Below, piece after piece: positions 48,483-59,100 of a stretch of DNA of 64,000 bases (position 1 is the stretch's first letter; every line of letters starts with the position of its first letter). The stretch is from positions 1,122,001 to 1,186,000 of the forward strand of contig LSRY02000004.1 of NCBI GenBank assembly GCA_001643675.2, written 5' to 3'. Source of the DNA: Monocercomonoides exilis. Its lineage: Eukaryota > Preaxostyla > Oxymonadida > Polymastigidae. The notes beneath the pieces were generated by a model. The model was not told where the DNA came from. It made no database searches and worked only from the letters and a program-made list of their open reading frames with translations. Position numbers and translations under genes: made by a program.

Positions 48483-48876
48483 AACAATTTTCTGATGACT
48501 TGTAAGCATTAATATAGCAATAATATTCACAAATAAAATGAATAATATTCAAACAAATATCACATTTCCAAAATTAATGATCATAAATAACCAAATTATT
48601 TGTGCATTTTGGTCAACATTGAAAGTCACTTTTTCTGTACTTTACAAGCTGAAAATATCATTTTTTGCTGTATTGAGCAAAAAAATAAAATGACCAAAAC
48701 GCCCATGATCTAATTAATATATTTTTAAACATTCTAAATTCTTGATCATAAGTTAACCAAATTATTTGTGCGTTTTGGGCAAAAGTGGAGAAGGACTTTT
48801 CAACACCAGATAGTTGTTAAATATCATTTTATGTTGTTTCGAGCAAAAAAAATGAAATGCCCACAACGCCATGATC
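48483..48876 (-). repeat. Right terminal inverted repeat of the DUB-transposase element (394 bp)
   Basis: It is the reverse complement of 42567-42960 with one difference seen (T for C near the inner end). The protein start ATG (48285) lies 198 bp inside it, so this arm or the adjoining spacer probably carries the promoter. Confidence 0.9.
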
Positions 48877-49298
48877 TTTCGACATATTTGAAATTAAGAA
48901 AATATTAAATTTTGTTCTATATTAATTTTCAATTTAAAATGTTAATTTATTGCAGATGAAAAAAATTATTAGCATATGTTGATGTTTATTTTATTCTCAA
49001 AAATTCTGTTTGGTAATAAATTAATTATTTGAGAGAAAATTTATTTGTGAAAAAGGTTTTTTTATCTTTATCAAATGAATTAATATTACAGCTGGAAACC
49101 AGTTGTTTTTAAACAAAAATGATATTAAAATGCTAGCGTGTGCAAGTTGTCATTTGAAATGAAAATAATAACTTCATTGTGTTTGATTTTTGAAATTGTG
49201 AAAAAAAGTCTGTTCTATTTCATGTGCTAAATGGTTCAATCATTTGAATAATTCAAAAAATATTTATTCAAAATATCTTTAATAATTAAATACTGAAC
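48877..49298. other. AT-rich spacer between two TIR elements
   Basis: AT-rich and non-coding, lying between the deubiquitinase element and the ATATGGGTC element. No feature is supported. Confidence 0.4.
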
Positions 49299-49639
49299 AT
49301 ATGGGTCATTCTTTTTGAAAAGTCGCTGCTGATCAAAAATTCATCCCATGAAAGTTATTTAAAAACATTCCGTTACCATAATACAAATGAAAAAATTTTC
49401 CTTTCACAGTGATGTTTGTTGGTTCATGACAAACTTCTTTATGAGAAGAAATTCTCTTTCACAAAAAATTATATATCATATTTTTTGATCAAAATTTGAA
49501 TTTCAGTTTTTCAATGTGAAAAGGGTTTTATTGCTTGAACTATTTTGCACTTGTTGATTCATAAAATGTACAAGGTTTTTATCGATTTTATTTCATCAAA
49601 AATTAGAGATTCGTTAATTAATCAAATTCTTATTTGATT

Positions 49640-50330
49640 AAAAATTTTCATTGCACAGAATGTGCCTGGAATTTTGATAAATGCGTAGATTACTCCCACA
49701 AGTTTGATAAATATGATAAAACATACATATCAAAAGGTTTTCATTCAGCTTTTATTTAAATGTTTTATTTTATTATTCTAATAAAATTATTCATTTTTTT
49801 AGCTTGGAAAGTTTGCTGCAGATTTCAGAGCACCGTTTGTGAAGGAACTGGCGATCTGGGGTTGCACAATAGACTCGTTTGAAGGAGAAGAAGATCTTCT
49901 ACTGAGAGTTGTGAAATACCAGAGCGAGACGATATTTGTTTCTTCAGTTGCAGACAATCATGGAGATTGCAAGCAATGTGGAGGATTTGAAGCGCCTTGT
50001 GAGTCTTTGAGTGAAGGAGTTCAACACATTATTCCATCACGCTATTCGCAGCTGTTGATATCGGAGCAAACAATCATCAACGGAGAATGCTGTGTGCAGA
50101 ATGTTAGCATTCACTCATTGGAATCTACTTCAGCTGCTTTGGTGTATCTGAACTCAACAATTGTTGGGGATGTGGAAAATCTAAACACAACTGCAGGGAG
50201 AATTCGTATAGAGAGAGCAAAGTTCACCTTTGGCCAGTCGTATGCGCACTCTAGCTGCGCTGCTGTTAACGGCACTAATGGAGAGCACTCGTTCTCCTTT
50301 GAAAATTTTGCATCATCTTCTGCCTTATAG
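49640..50330 (+). pseudogene. Pmp-like right-handed beta-helix surface protein fragment
   Basis: A spliced-looking fragment. One possible exon ends near 49735, and an acceptor (tttttttag, 49793-49801) leads into LGKFAADFRAPFVKELAIWG and then CGGFEAPCESLSEGVQHI. This CG....PC motif, followed by a series of short beta-helix turns (IINGECCVQNVSIHSLES, LVYLNSTIVGDVENL), is typical of polymorphic-outer-membrane-protein-like, pectin-lyase-fold surface proteins of parasitic and commensal metamonads. The frame stops at 50330 without a membrane anchor. It lies just inside the left end of a TIR element, so it is probably captured or truncated. A paralogous piece lies at 56578-57690. Confidence 0.5.
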
Positions 50331-52500
50331 GTCGTCCTGACATCCTCGTTTCCTACCGAGCACCATTTTCTTCAGAAGTCCCTCTTTCCGTGCAATTCAA
50401 CCATCCTTTCTCTTCTTCTCCTCCTCCTTCTTCTTCTTCAACTAAAAACCTGAATGAGTTTCAGAAACCTCCATCGCGTGTGTCCCCTCGCCACATTCAC
50501 CGTCGCTCCTCTTCTGTGAACTTCTCCTCTCATTCTCCTCTCCTCAGCTCTGATCATTTCTCTCTACTTCTTCCACTACAGTTACTCCATTTGTGCCATC
50601 TTCTTCTTTGAAATCTTCAACAGTTTCAACCACAATTCCTTCTCGTCTATCAAAACCATCAGCTTCTGCTGCACCTTCTGCTTTCTCCTCTCCCTTAGTC
50701 ACACTCTCTCAAGTGCCTGTATCATCCAGCAAGAAAACACCTCTTTCTCCTTCTCATTCTCTTTCTCCTTTTCTCTCTCTTTCTCCTTCTGCTGTAAAAA
50801 GGAGATCCACAACCCCTCCTCCCACATCATCAGCAAACACTTATCGCCCTGTGCCTCAGACTGTTCCTGTTGCTTCAACTTCACCTCGTCCTGTGTTCTC
50901 TTCTACTGCTTCCTCTTCTTCTTCCTCTTCTTCTCTTTCTTCTGTTCCGTCAACCTCTTTCTTTTCCCAAGAACATTCGGTCTTTTCTCCACAAACAGCT
51001 GAAATTGATGAGCTTCACAACTCGTCAAAGCCTGTAGCATTTTCAATTGTTCATTCGGATGACTCTTCGAAAGGACAAACTCTTCAGCAATCCTCTTCTC
51101 CTTCTCCTTCTTCCTCTTCCTCTTCCTCTTCTTCTCTCACTCCAATATTATCTGCTGCTACTGCATCATCTTCCTCTTCCTCCTCTTCCTCTTCCTCTTC
51201 CTCTTCCTCTTCTCTTCCATTCTCAACCTCTCTCTCTCAATCAACCCCCCCATTAAATAGCTCTTCTCGCAGTGTTCTCCGTCAAACCGCTCCGCTTCGC
51301 CCGCTCATCAGCCATAATTCAGCACAATATTCTTCTCTTCCTTCATCTCAAGCAACTTCACTTCAACCTCTGCGCATCTTAACTCCTCCAATGCCTCCTT
51401 CTCAGCCTCCTCCTTCTCATCCTCCGCCTCATCCGCCTCCACCTCCTTCCAACCCTTCTCCTCCTCCTCATTCTCTTCCTCCACACACGCTTCCTCCTCC
51501 TTCGAAGTCTCCTCCACCTGTTCCTCTTTCTCCTTCTGCAAGCAAACTGCCTGCTTCATTTGTGTCTTTCTTTGGTACCACACAAACAAATGCTCCTTCT
51601 TCTTCGACTTCGTTGTCTTCTTCTTCTTCTTCAGTTGGATCAACAGATGATGCAAAGATGAATTCTCTTAAGACAGGCTCTGGTTCTTACACTCCAACAC
51701 CAATGTGCTCAAATGCTGATGTTCCAGCTTCTTTCTCTTTTTTCTCGACAATTTCTTCTTCTTCTTCCAACCAGCACCCAATCTTCTCTTTCGACTCGTT
51801 CTGTTTTGATGAATGAGTAGCCAACAGCAGCCACAACTCCGTTTTCAATGGTATCTGCTGAATTTTCGATGTCCCCTTCGCTCAAAAGACAAAGCAACGG
51901 AACCCCACAAAGATCTGCTTATACTCCTCCTTCTTTCTCAGCAAGAAATATGCCTGCTGATTTTGCGTCTGATTTTGCTCCTTCTTCTTCTTCCACTTCG
52001 AATTCTTCGAATTCTTCTTCTTCTTCTTTGTCTTCCTCTTCTGCTTTCTCAAAGCCAAATCCTCGTTCAATCAACAAGGGATCATTCACTCTTGATATCT
52101 CTTCGTCATCATAACCTTCTTCTTCTTCTTCTTCTCTGTTTGGACAGCCTTCTTCAATAAGATACTCAACCACACCGCCATTTGATTTCTTTGACAGAAA
52201 GATTTATGCTGATCTTTCCAAAAACTCTCCTTTCTCTTCTTCTCGAACACAATCGTCATCATCATCAACATCGTCATCTTCATCATTGTTCTTGCCTTTC
52301 TCAACTTCATCATCAATTTCTTCTTCTTCTTCTTCCTCTTCTTCCTCTTCTTCTTCCTCTTCTCCTTCTCCTTCTGATGCATTAAACATTCCAATTTCAC
52401 AACATTTCATATCAATTTGTTCAAAGCAACATTTATCTTCTTCTTCATCCTCTTCACCTTCTTCACATTATTTACTATTATTAGTTCAGAAATAAGCAAA
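50331..52500 (+). pseudogene. Ser/Pro-rich gene remnant with several one-base frameshifts
   Basis: Open Ser/Pro/Thr-rich frames follow one another on +. The first starts GRPDILVSYRAPFSSEVPLS (50331 on). The next runs 50560-51816 (over 400 codons, with Pro-rich HPPPHPPPPPSNPSPPPHSL). The third runs about 51835-52114 (TTPFSMVSAEFSMSPSLKRQ) and the last to 52495. Composition passes smoothly across each break; for example, near 50560 the reading switches frame inside a TCTCT run. This indicates one ancestral Ser/Pro-rich coding region broken by small indels and stops. Ser tracts are encoded mostly by TCT/TCC. No domain is recognised, and cargo of the surrounding element is likely. Confidence 0.45.
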
Positions 52501-52689
52501 AAGAAAACAAAACATTCTCAATGTTGACTCCATATTTGTTTCTTTCAAAGAATTTTTTGAAAGAAATTGATTGTAAAACGAAACAGGAAATAGATGGAAA
52601 ATGAGGTTAGTTGATGGAGCAAAATCAAATTTTGAAGAAAAATTGAGAATACAAAAATCGATAAATAAAGAATAAAAGAGAAAGAAGAG

Positions 52690-53050
52690 ATAGAGGGGTT
52701 AGAGGAAGAAGAAGAATAGGAGAAGAAGAATACGATAAGGATAATGCAAATATCAATGAAGAACATGGAAAGGCTTCGCTATTAACTCCCTCAGCTCCGC
52801 CATCGTCTGCAGAAACTGCTCCAATCACTGCACATCCCCCAAAGGAAGATCAAAGCAGATCGCTTTTTTTGAGTCGTTCATCCACAGCTTCAGCCACAAC
52901 AGTCATCGCAGCAGCCGCACCATCTGGAACAACTCCTTCCGCCCGTCTTTCTTCTCTTTCACCAACTGTACAATCTAAACATGCAGCTTTAGCACAAACT
53001 ATTCCCACGTCACCTTCGATGCTGTGTAAAACTCAAACTCCAAGTTGACC
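52690..53050 (+). pseudogene. Ala/Ser/Thr/Pro-rich coding remnant
   Basis: A frame beginning near 52766 (GKASLLTPSAPPSSAETAPI) and running to a stop at about 53046 continues the low-complexity composition of the preceding remnant. It is probably the same ancestral gene. No conserved domain is recognised. Confidence 0.35.
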
Positions 53051-55860
53051 GATGCCATCTTGCCGCCTTCACAATCACATAATTCAAAGACTGCAGAGCA
53101 GGATTTTGCAGGTTAGCTTCATCACAAACATCCGGAAGCTGCTTCTTCTCTGAAGTTATTCAGCAGAAACCACAGAAACACATACGCTTCCGCATCCCTT
53201 TTCCCCTGCTGCATCTCCTCAAACAACCAAAAGACACTTATATCTCTTCTCCGACACCTCTTCTACCACAATTCAATTATCAGGAAAACTCCAATTCTCC
53301 TCCGGTTTACTCCTTCTGCACAAATTTCTCAAACAGCTTCATCTCTGCAAAGTTTATCCGGAACAGTTCTTCCCCATTCATCCTCGCCCACAGCACCGCA
53401 TCGCTCTTCTTCTGCGCCACTCACTTCTCCCCCAACCACATGAACACAAAGTCCCCAAACCTCTGCCTCACCGCCCCCTACCCTGCTCACCTGAGACTGC
53501 ACCCGCCCTCGTCTGTTGCGATCTTGAATACAAATATCTACATAATCTACGTCAGCTTCCACACTAGCTACGACTGCAGACCTTTCTTCAGCAACTTTTA
53601 CAAACGCTTCATCTGCACAGACGACCGCCGCGAGTGTGGCACCCGAAGCACATGTACTGATTTTCACGTTTCTTGTTCCAGCGGTCTGGACACTGTGCTC
53701 ATCAGCCGCTCCCTCTCCGTCGACACCGCCTGCAAAGGCACCCCACCCTCCCCAGACAGCCCTGCTACCGATCCACCAGGCGAAGTCACAAGCCACTCCG
53801 ACTCTTCACGTTCTCTGCTGTCTGTCATATGCTCGAGAAGCATGAACAGCCACTGCACAACATTCGCCTTCCCTTCACCTTTCTTTGCCACTGTTTGAAC
53901 TTCAGTTTACATCCAATCATCCCTCTCTCTCTTCGGATCGTTGTGCTAAAACACCGGAATCCTGTTCACCGCGCTTGCATCTCTTTCTTCTGCCTTTTCC
54001 ACCTCCTCTGCCTCCTCGTATTCTCAGCCATAACTTCTATTCCTTATCCTCCTCATTTCTCCATCCATCTCTCTCACCCCTTTCTCCTCTGCCATTCCTT
54101 CCCTGCTCTCTCCAAAGTCCACTTGCACCACATGCTCTTCCAGCTTCTTCACCTTTCCGGGAGTTCATTAAGCAACCTCTTTAAACGAAGCTTAAGTATT
54201 CATCTATTCCTGCTTCTTTTTTGCAAGAAACATCTGCTGCTTTCCAATCACCTCATTGAACAGCGCCTTCTGCATGCTTATCATCTGCTTCTGCAATTTC
54301 GACAACACAATCAGCATCTTCGATTCCTTCTCCATTTTTCCACTCTTCTATCTCACAGTTTCATCCACTCCTCCTCCACAATAACCACCATCACTACCCT
54401 CAGCGCTGTTCTTCTCCAACCTCTTGCTTGTCTCTGACTTTGTTCCTTCACATCAGTCTCCTCCTCCATCACCACAATTTGCCTCTCTTGCTACACTTGC
54501 CAGATTCTCCACTTTAACAGAAAGCTCCTTCAAGCTTGGATTCGGGCCAAGCATCACAACACTACCTTCTCCGATACTCGAGGAAAGCTTCTTGTGGTGC
54601 TTTTCACGTAGCCCCGAAGGCAAGATCAACTAATCTGAAGACGGAGCCATCCCGCCACACACAGAAACCGACAAAGAAGACGTGGCAAGCTTCAATCCCG
54701 ACCTCAGCAGCTTACCAGCGCAGTCCACACTCACAACTTCGTCATGATGCAATCTAAACTTTTCTTTTATAATCACCACATCCAAAAGTTCATTCTTCTC
54801 CTTCATTGCTACCAGCTGCTCATGCAGCTCCTTCAACTCCCTCACCTCTGCGTTGTGCTTCTCACTAAGCTCCAGAATTATCATCAGACTCATCCGGATG
54901 ATCTTGTCCTTCTCCTGCAGCTGCTCTGCCAGCCCGCTCATCCGCTTCGCCTCCTTTACCTTTTATAACTTCTTCTTCTTCTTCTTATCTTTCTTCCAGC
55001 AAATGCAGCACAATAGCTGCGGGCGATAGAACCACATCCTCCATCATCAGCCCCTCTGCCCCACCGCCTCCAGCGCCTTCTTCGCAACCTCTCCCACTTC
55101 ATTCTCAACAACCATTCACCTCCTCATTTTGTTGTCCAGCTTCATCACTCCGCATGCCTCGACTGCTTCTATCGGTTCGCCAGCCATTCAATGGCCAATG
55201 GAGCCAGCGATGGATCATGCGGATTGCAGATTGGCAGGAACGCAACCACATCTCCCGCTGTAAATAATGGCTTCTTCGACGACTTCTTTCTCTGCAAGTC
55301 CTCAAGAAACGGGAGCAGAGCCAGAAGTTAAATGAAAAATATTTCACATTGAACGGACACAGCACGTTCTGTTCAGCAGGGCACAGCAAGCCAACACTGA
55401 AACCTCGCAGCGTGTGCAACATCCGCAGTGACAGCAGCAGCTACTACCTCAAAACCATACAGCATTTGCAGCTCAGCTGCTTTCCTAACAACTATCCTCA
55501 GTCGCCTCTCGATTTCATTCATCGATGCTGCTTCAAGCGTTTATGAAGCCTCCACCTTCGAGGTATCTGAAGGGTAAATTGCACCTGCAGACGAAGATGC
55601 AAATAACTGAGCATTTCCTGTCGCCTTCTTCTCTTCGCTTATTGGACTCCGGAATGGAAAAGAAGATCTGCGTGCTGCTCCATTCGAAGAAGACGAAGAA
55701 GACAAAGGCTCTGAGCGAAGAGACAATTGCATCGTTTCCACTCCCACAAGAAGCTTTTTGATACAACTCATCACACAAAATTGTAGCGCCTTTCGTATCA
55801 CAAACACAAAGTCCATGTTCAAATTAGAAACGTCAATAATCACCGTAATCTCATCTTTTT
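53050..55860. pseudogene. GC-richer gene debris including a coiled-coil fragment
   Basis: Composition is richer in GC than the spacers, with many short frames on both strands, for example - 53329-53796 (Val/Ala/Glu-rich) and + 53440-53898 (Ser/Cys/Pro-rich). The clearest protein-like piece is on - at 54630-54941: LAEQLQEKDKIIRMSLMIIL and then EVRELKELHEQLVAMKEKNE, a good heptad coiled coil. It has a stop at its C-terminal side and no intact neighbour. No family is identified. Confidence 0.35.
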
Positions 55861-56452
55861 TGATTTGATGGAAAAGAAGGAGCAGGATTTCTTTTTGAAA
55901 AGAATTGAAATGAGAAGAAAAAGATGAGCAAAAAAGAAAACGAAAAGTTGAAAGCTATTTAAGATATGATTCATGATTTTATTCAAAACATGAGATGCAA
56001 TTTCTTTTATGGTTTTTTTAAATTCATTTTATTTTATATATTACGTGTTATTCTTCATTTATTTTTTATAACATTAATAACTGCTCAATATTAACAACTT
56101 TTTGAATTTCTTTTAATTGCAAAGAGGATAGCATCGATGAAATCTTCCTGTTTAATAATTTCTTTTCAAAATACTCAAATTAAAGCAAGTTAAAATCTAT
56201 CTGTTATTTAACATAGGAAAATAATTAAAAAGGAGTCTCTATTCAAAAAATCAAAACGTTTTATACGAACAATTGAAATGAAAACATAGAAATAAAAATA
56301 AATTATTCAGTTGCTCCAAAAAAACAAGAAAAAATTTTTAAATTACATTAATATGATTAAACAGTGAAAATAATATATGAAATCAGTTTTATTGAAACGC
56401 AATATTCGGCGATAGGGTGACAAAACTGAAAAGAATAATACTCAGCAATATA
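55861..56452. other. AT-rich stretch inside the ATATGGGTC element
   Basis: AT-rich and non-coding, preceding the right inverted terminus. No gene or RNA signal is seen. Confidence 0.4.
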
Positions 56453-56577
56453 TGATGGTAACGGAATGATCAACATTTCATGATCATTTTTGATCTTATT
56501 TTCAGATCAGTTAAACGTTTGCGACTTTTCATAAAGAATGACCCATATAATACATTTTTTTCGTTTGAGTGAAGAGG

Positions 56578-57690
56578 TTATGCGCGATGATGGAAAAGAA
56601 ATAAATTAACATGATGATTGAAAATGTTGTCATTTTGTTGCACTGGATGCAATTGAGGAATTTTTCCGTTTACTGTGATTTTCGCATTTGTGGAACAGAA
56701 GGTTGGTGTTTGAAGAGGAACAAACGTTGAGGCGAGAAGTGTGAGGAAGGCATCTTGCAGGAGGGAAATGAAGCCGGTGAGGGCATACTCGATGGTGGCA
56801 CATGGGGTCTGTTGGGGTCTGCCACAGGCATCAGAATTTGTTCCATTGATGGCAACGATTTTGTTCTGGTCGATGATCGGAAGCCATCCATTGTACACAT
56901 CGCTATCTGCAGTTCCTGCGTTCCACACTCTTTTTGCTGGGGTTGTTGATCCACAATTCTCAAATGGGGATTGGGTGATGGCATTACCACTGAAGAACAC
57001 ATCATTGCCCCTGCCATTTTTTGCAGTGTTGCCATTGAAAAAGCAGAAAGTGATGAATCTAATTTCGTTCATCCAAGTGAATGTTGCATCCAAATAGATG
57101 GCGGCTCCGCCGCGTGTTGATGAAGTTGATGTCAATTCATTATTTACAAATTGGCACTCATTGATTGAAAAATGACTTGGTTTATTTTGTGGAGGCCAAT
57201 TGAATGTTAGAGAACCAGCAGAATCGCCACCAGAATTTGAAATACACTTGCATTTGGAAAACAGGAATTGAGCATTTGATGGTATCCTTTCGAGCCTAAA
57301 ATACCAACCAGTTCCACACCAATCAGTTATTGAACAACTTTCAACTTTATTTTCCGTAAATATCCAAACAGCATTTGCTTGTGGATTCCATATTGCGGAT
57401 GCTCCTCCATGAGCAACCGAACAGCTTGTGAAATTGGATTTTGAGATCTTGACATTTAATAAATATCTACAAAACAATGTTCCTCCTTCCCAGCCACCTG
57501 TGCAAGAACAATTGTTGAATGAGTATGAAAAAATCGCAAGGTTTGCATTTGAACATACAACAAAGAGTGCACCGCCCGCAGATCCATTTCCTCTATACTA
57601 TTCATTCCATTTGCACAATTAAAAGCGATAGCTATACAATTCAGCAAAGGGCAATCAACATTATTTCTCTCTGTGAGATTCAGATCCATT
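56578..57690 (-). pseudogene. Pmp-like beta-helix surface protein, truncated and frameshifted
   Basis: The main frame (from about 57605 down to a stop at 56578) reads GSAGGALFVVCSNANL..., GGWEGGTLFCRYLLNVKISK, SNFTSCSVAHGGASAIWN, ECQFVNNELTSTSSTRGGAA, then GNTAKNGRGNDVFFSGNAIT and DACGRPQQTPCATIEYALTG. Repeated GGA/IY and F.N turns and the CG....PC motif mark a right-handed parallel beta-helix surface protein. The 5' part (57690-57610) is in another frame (CPLLNCIAIAFNCANGMNSI), showing a one-base shift near 57605. The frame ends just 30 bp outside the terminus of the ATATGGGTC element, with no transmembrane anchor, so the C-terminal part is missing. Function as a surface or adhesion protein is by family only. 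Confidence 0.55.
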
Positions 57691-59100
57691 ATATTTTACA
57701 AGTTCATTTGATAAAAATCTTGTCTGATGGAGAAAAGAGGCGTTGAAGGCATAAAGAGAAGTGGTAGGGCTGTTGAGGTTGGGAAGGATAGCATAATAGA
57801 TGATAGTTTGTTCACTATGAAATATTGAAACTAATTTGAAAAAGATAATACAAATAAAGAAAACTTTTGCATAATCTTTCTTTATTCACAAGAATCAATG
57901 TTAATCATGACAATAAAAAAACAATTCACACGTTTTTAAAATTATTCTTTCGACAAATCTTTCAGAACATCTTGTTGAACAATGAAATTTAAAAAGGTTG
58001 TTAATAAAACTCTGGATAACATTTTTTCGCATTAGCATTTGAAAACTTAAATAATTGTGTAAATGAATAATCAAAATAACTCTTCAGTTGTTAACTCCAT
58101 TCCAAAGTCATCAATCATTGAACAACTCACATTAAGAATAATCAAAAATGGGTTGTTGAAAATTTTCATGAAAAAAACTTTGTTTTCATATCTTCAAATT
58201 TTGATTTTGTTTAATGAGAATTTTATTTATAATAAACATTAAAATGTTATTTGTTAGAAAATGTTAAATGATGTGTTTTTGTTTTTGAGAATAATTCTAA
58301 AACATATTGTGACAATCGTTTCTTTAACAAGTACAATTATGAAAATATATACTGTTTATTGAAATTGGTCTCTTTATTGGCATTACATCGTGCAAAAAAT
58401 ATTTTTGGATTAAAAACGATATTTTTATATGTCAATTTTTTGTTCACATTTTCTTCACTTCACTCCTATTTTGAAAAAGATTCCACTTGCATTTCAACTG
58501 TATAATAAGTGTTATTTCTCAAATATAGTTGCATAATCTATTGCATCTTTAAATATTGAAAGTCGGTTGTTTTTATTGGAAACTTTATGATAAAATAAAA
58601 CAAATAATCAAAATAAATTATTTCCAATATCTTAATCTCTGAAGAAAGATATGGAAAAATGATGATGGTATTGGAATTTTCTTTCAAAAAGTTCAATTAT
58701 ATTATTAAAAACAGATATTTTAATATCACTGAAAGATTTTATTTTGTTTTATTTATTTTTTATTTTTTTTTTTTGAAAATAGGAAGGAGGGGTGGAGAGA
58801 GAAATATTTACAACAAAAGAGTCTTGAGAATCAATTTGATAATTCAGGCTCATCGAGAATAAATAACTTTTCAAAAAGAGCACACTGTGATGGACATTTA
58901 TAGTTTGCATTTTATTATTGCTTGATGATGAGGAGATTGTTTTTAGGCTCTTTCTCCTCTTTCAAGTTTTTTTTTCACAACAGGATCCTCTCATTTTTTC
59001 GTTACAAACATTCATTTATCATCAATGAGAACAAACAGGTTTCGTTCATAATGTGATTCCCCATCCAAATCGTTCAATTGTCGAAAAGTTTTCAATTTCA
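57691..59100. other. AT-rich region with no recognisable gene
   Basis: Strongly AT-rich, with only short, Phe/Ile/Lys-rich frames (for example + 58659-58862). I see no inverted termini or RNA structure here. Confidence 0.4.

Larger units (their letters stand above)
42567..48876 (-). mobile_element. Deubiquitinase-transposase TIR element, 6310 bp
   Basis: Arms at 42567-42960 and 48483-48876 are inverted copies, 394 bp each, with one mismatch seen (at the inner end). Each arm holds two diverged ~132-bp units bounded by GATC. All recognisable coding inside is on the - strand and reads from the right arm toward the left: a novel domain, a Ser-rich linker, a USP protease and a transposase. A compact structured RNA candidate follows. 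The long arms recall Polinton/Maverick-like elements, but size and gene content do not fit those. No clean target duplication was found; GACAT occurs at the left edge and 4 bp past the right edge. Confidence 0.85.
49299..56548. mobile_element. Candidate ATATGGGTC-terminus element, ~7.25 kb
   Basis: ATATGGGTCATTCTTTTTGA at 49299, continuing AAAGTCGC, is matched inverted at 56548 with one change over 28 bp. A further shared motif ATTCCGTTACCAT lies 70-95 bp inside each end (about 49368 and 56454-56466), and GATCAAAAAT also occurs inside both. The ends resemble those of 24684-30748 (ATATGGGTGATT...). The interior holds a beta-helix gene piece and a broken Ser/Pro-rich gene, all apparently cargo. 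No transposase was recognised and no certain target duplication was found (only ATAT at both GGGTC edges). Confidence 0.6.

Noticed and set aside
42567-48876. Polinton/Maverick virus-like element
   Set aside because: Long arms fit, but at 6.3 kb no DNA polymerase B, integrase, packaging ATPase or capsid gene is visible, and the protease is USP-type and not adenovirus-type.
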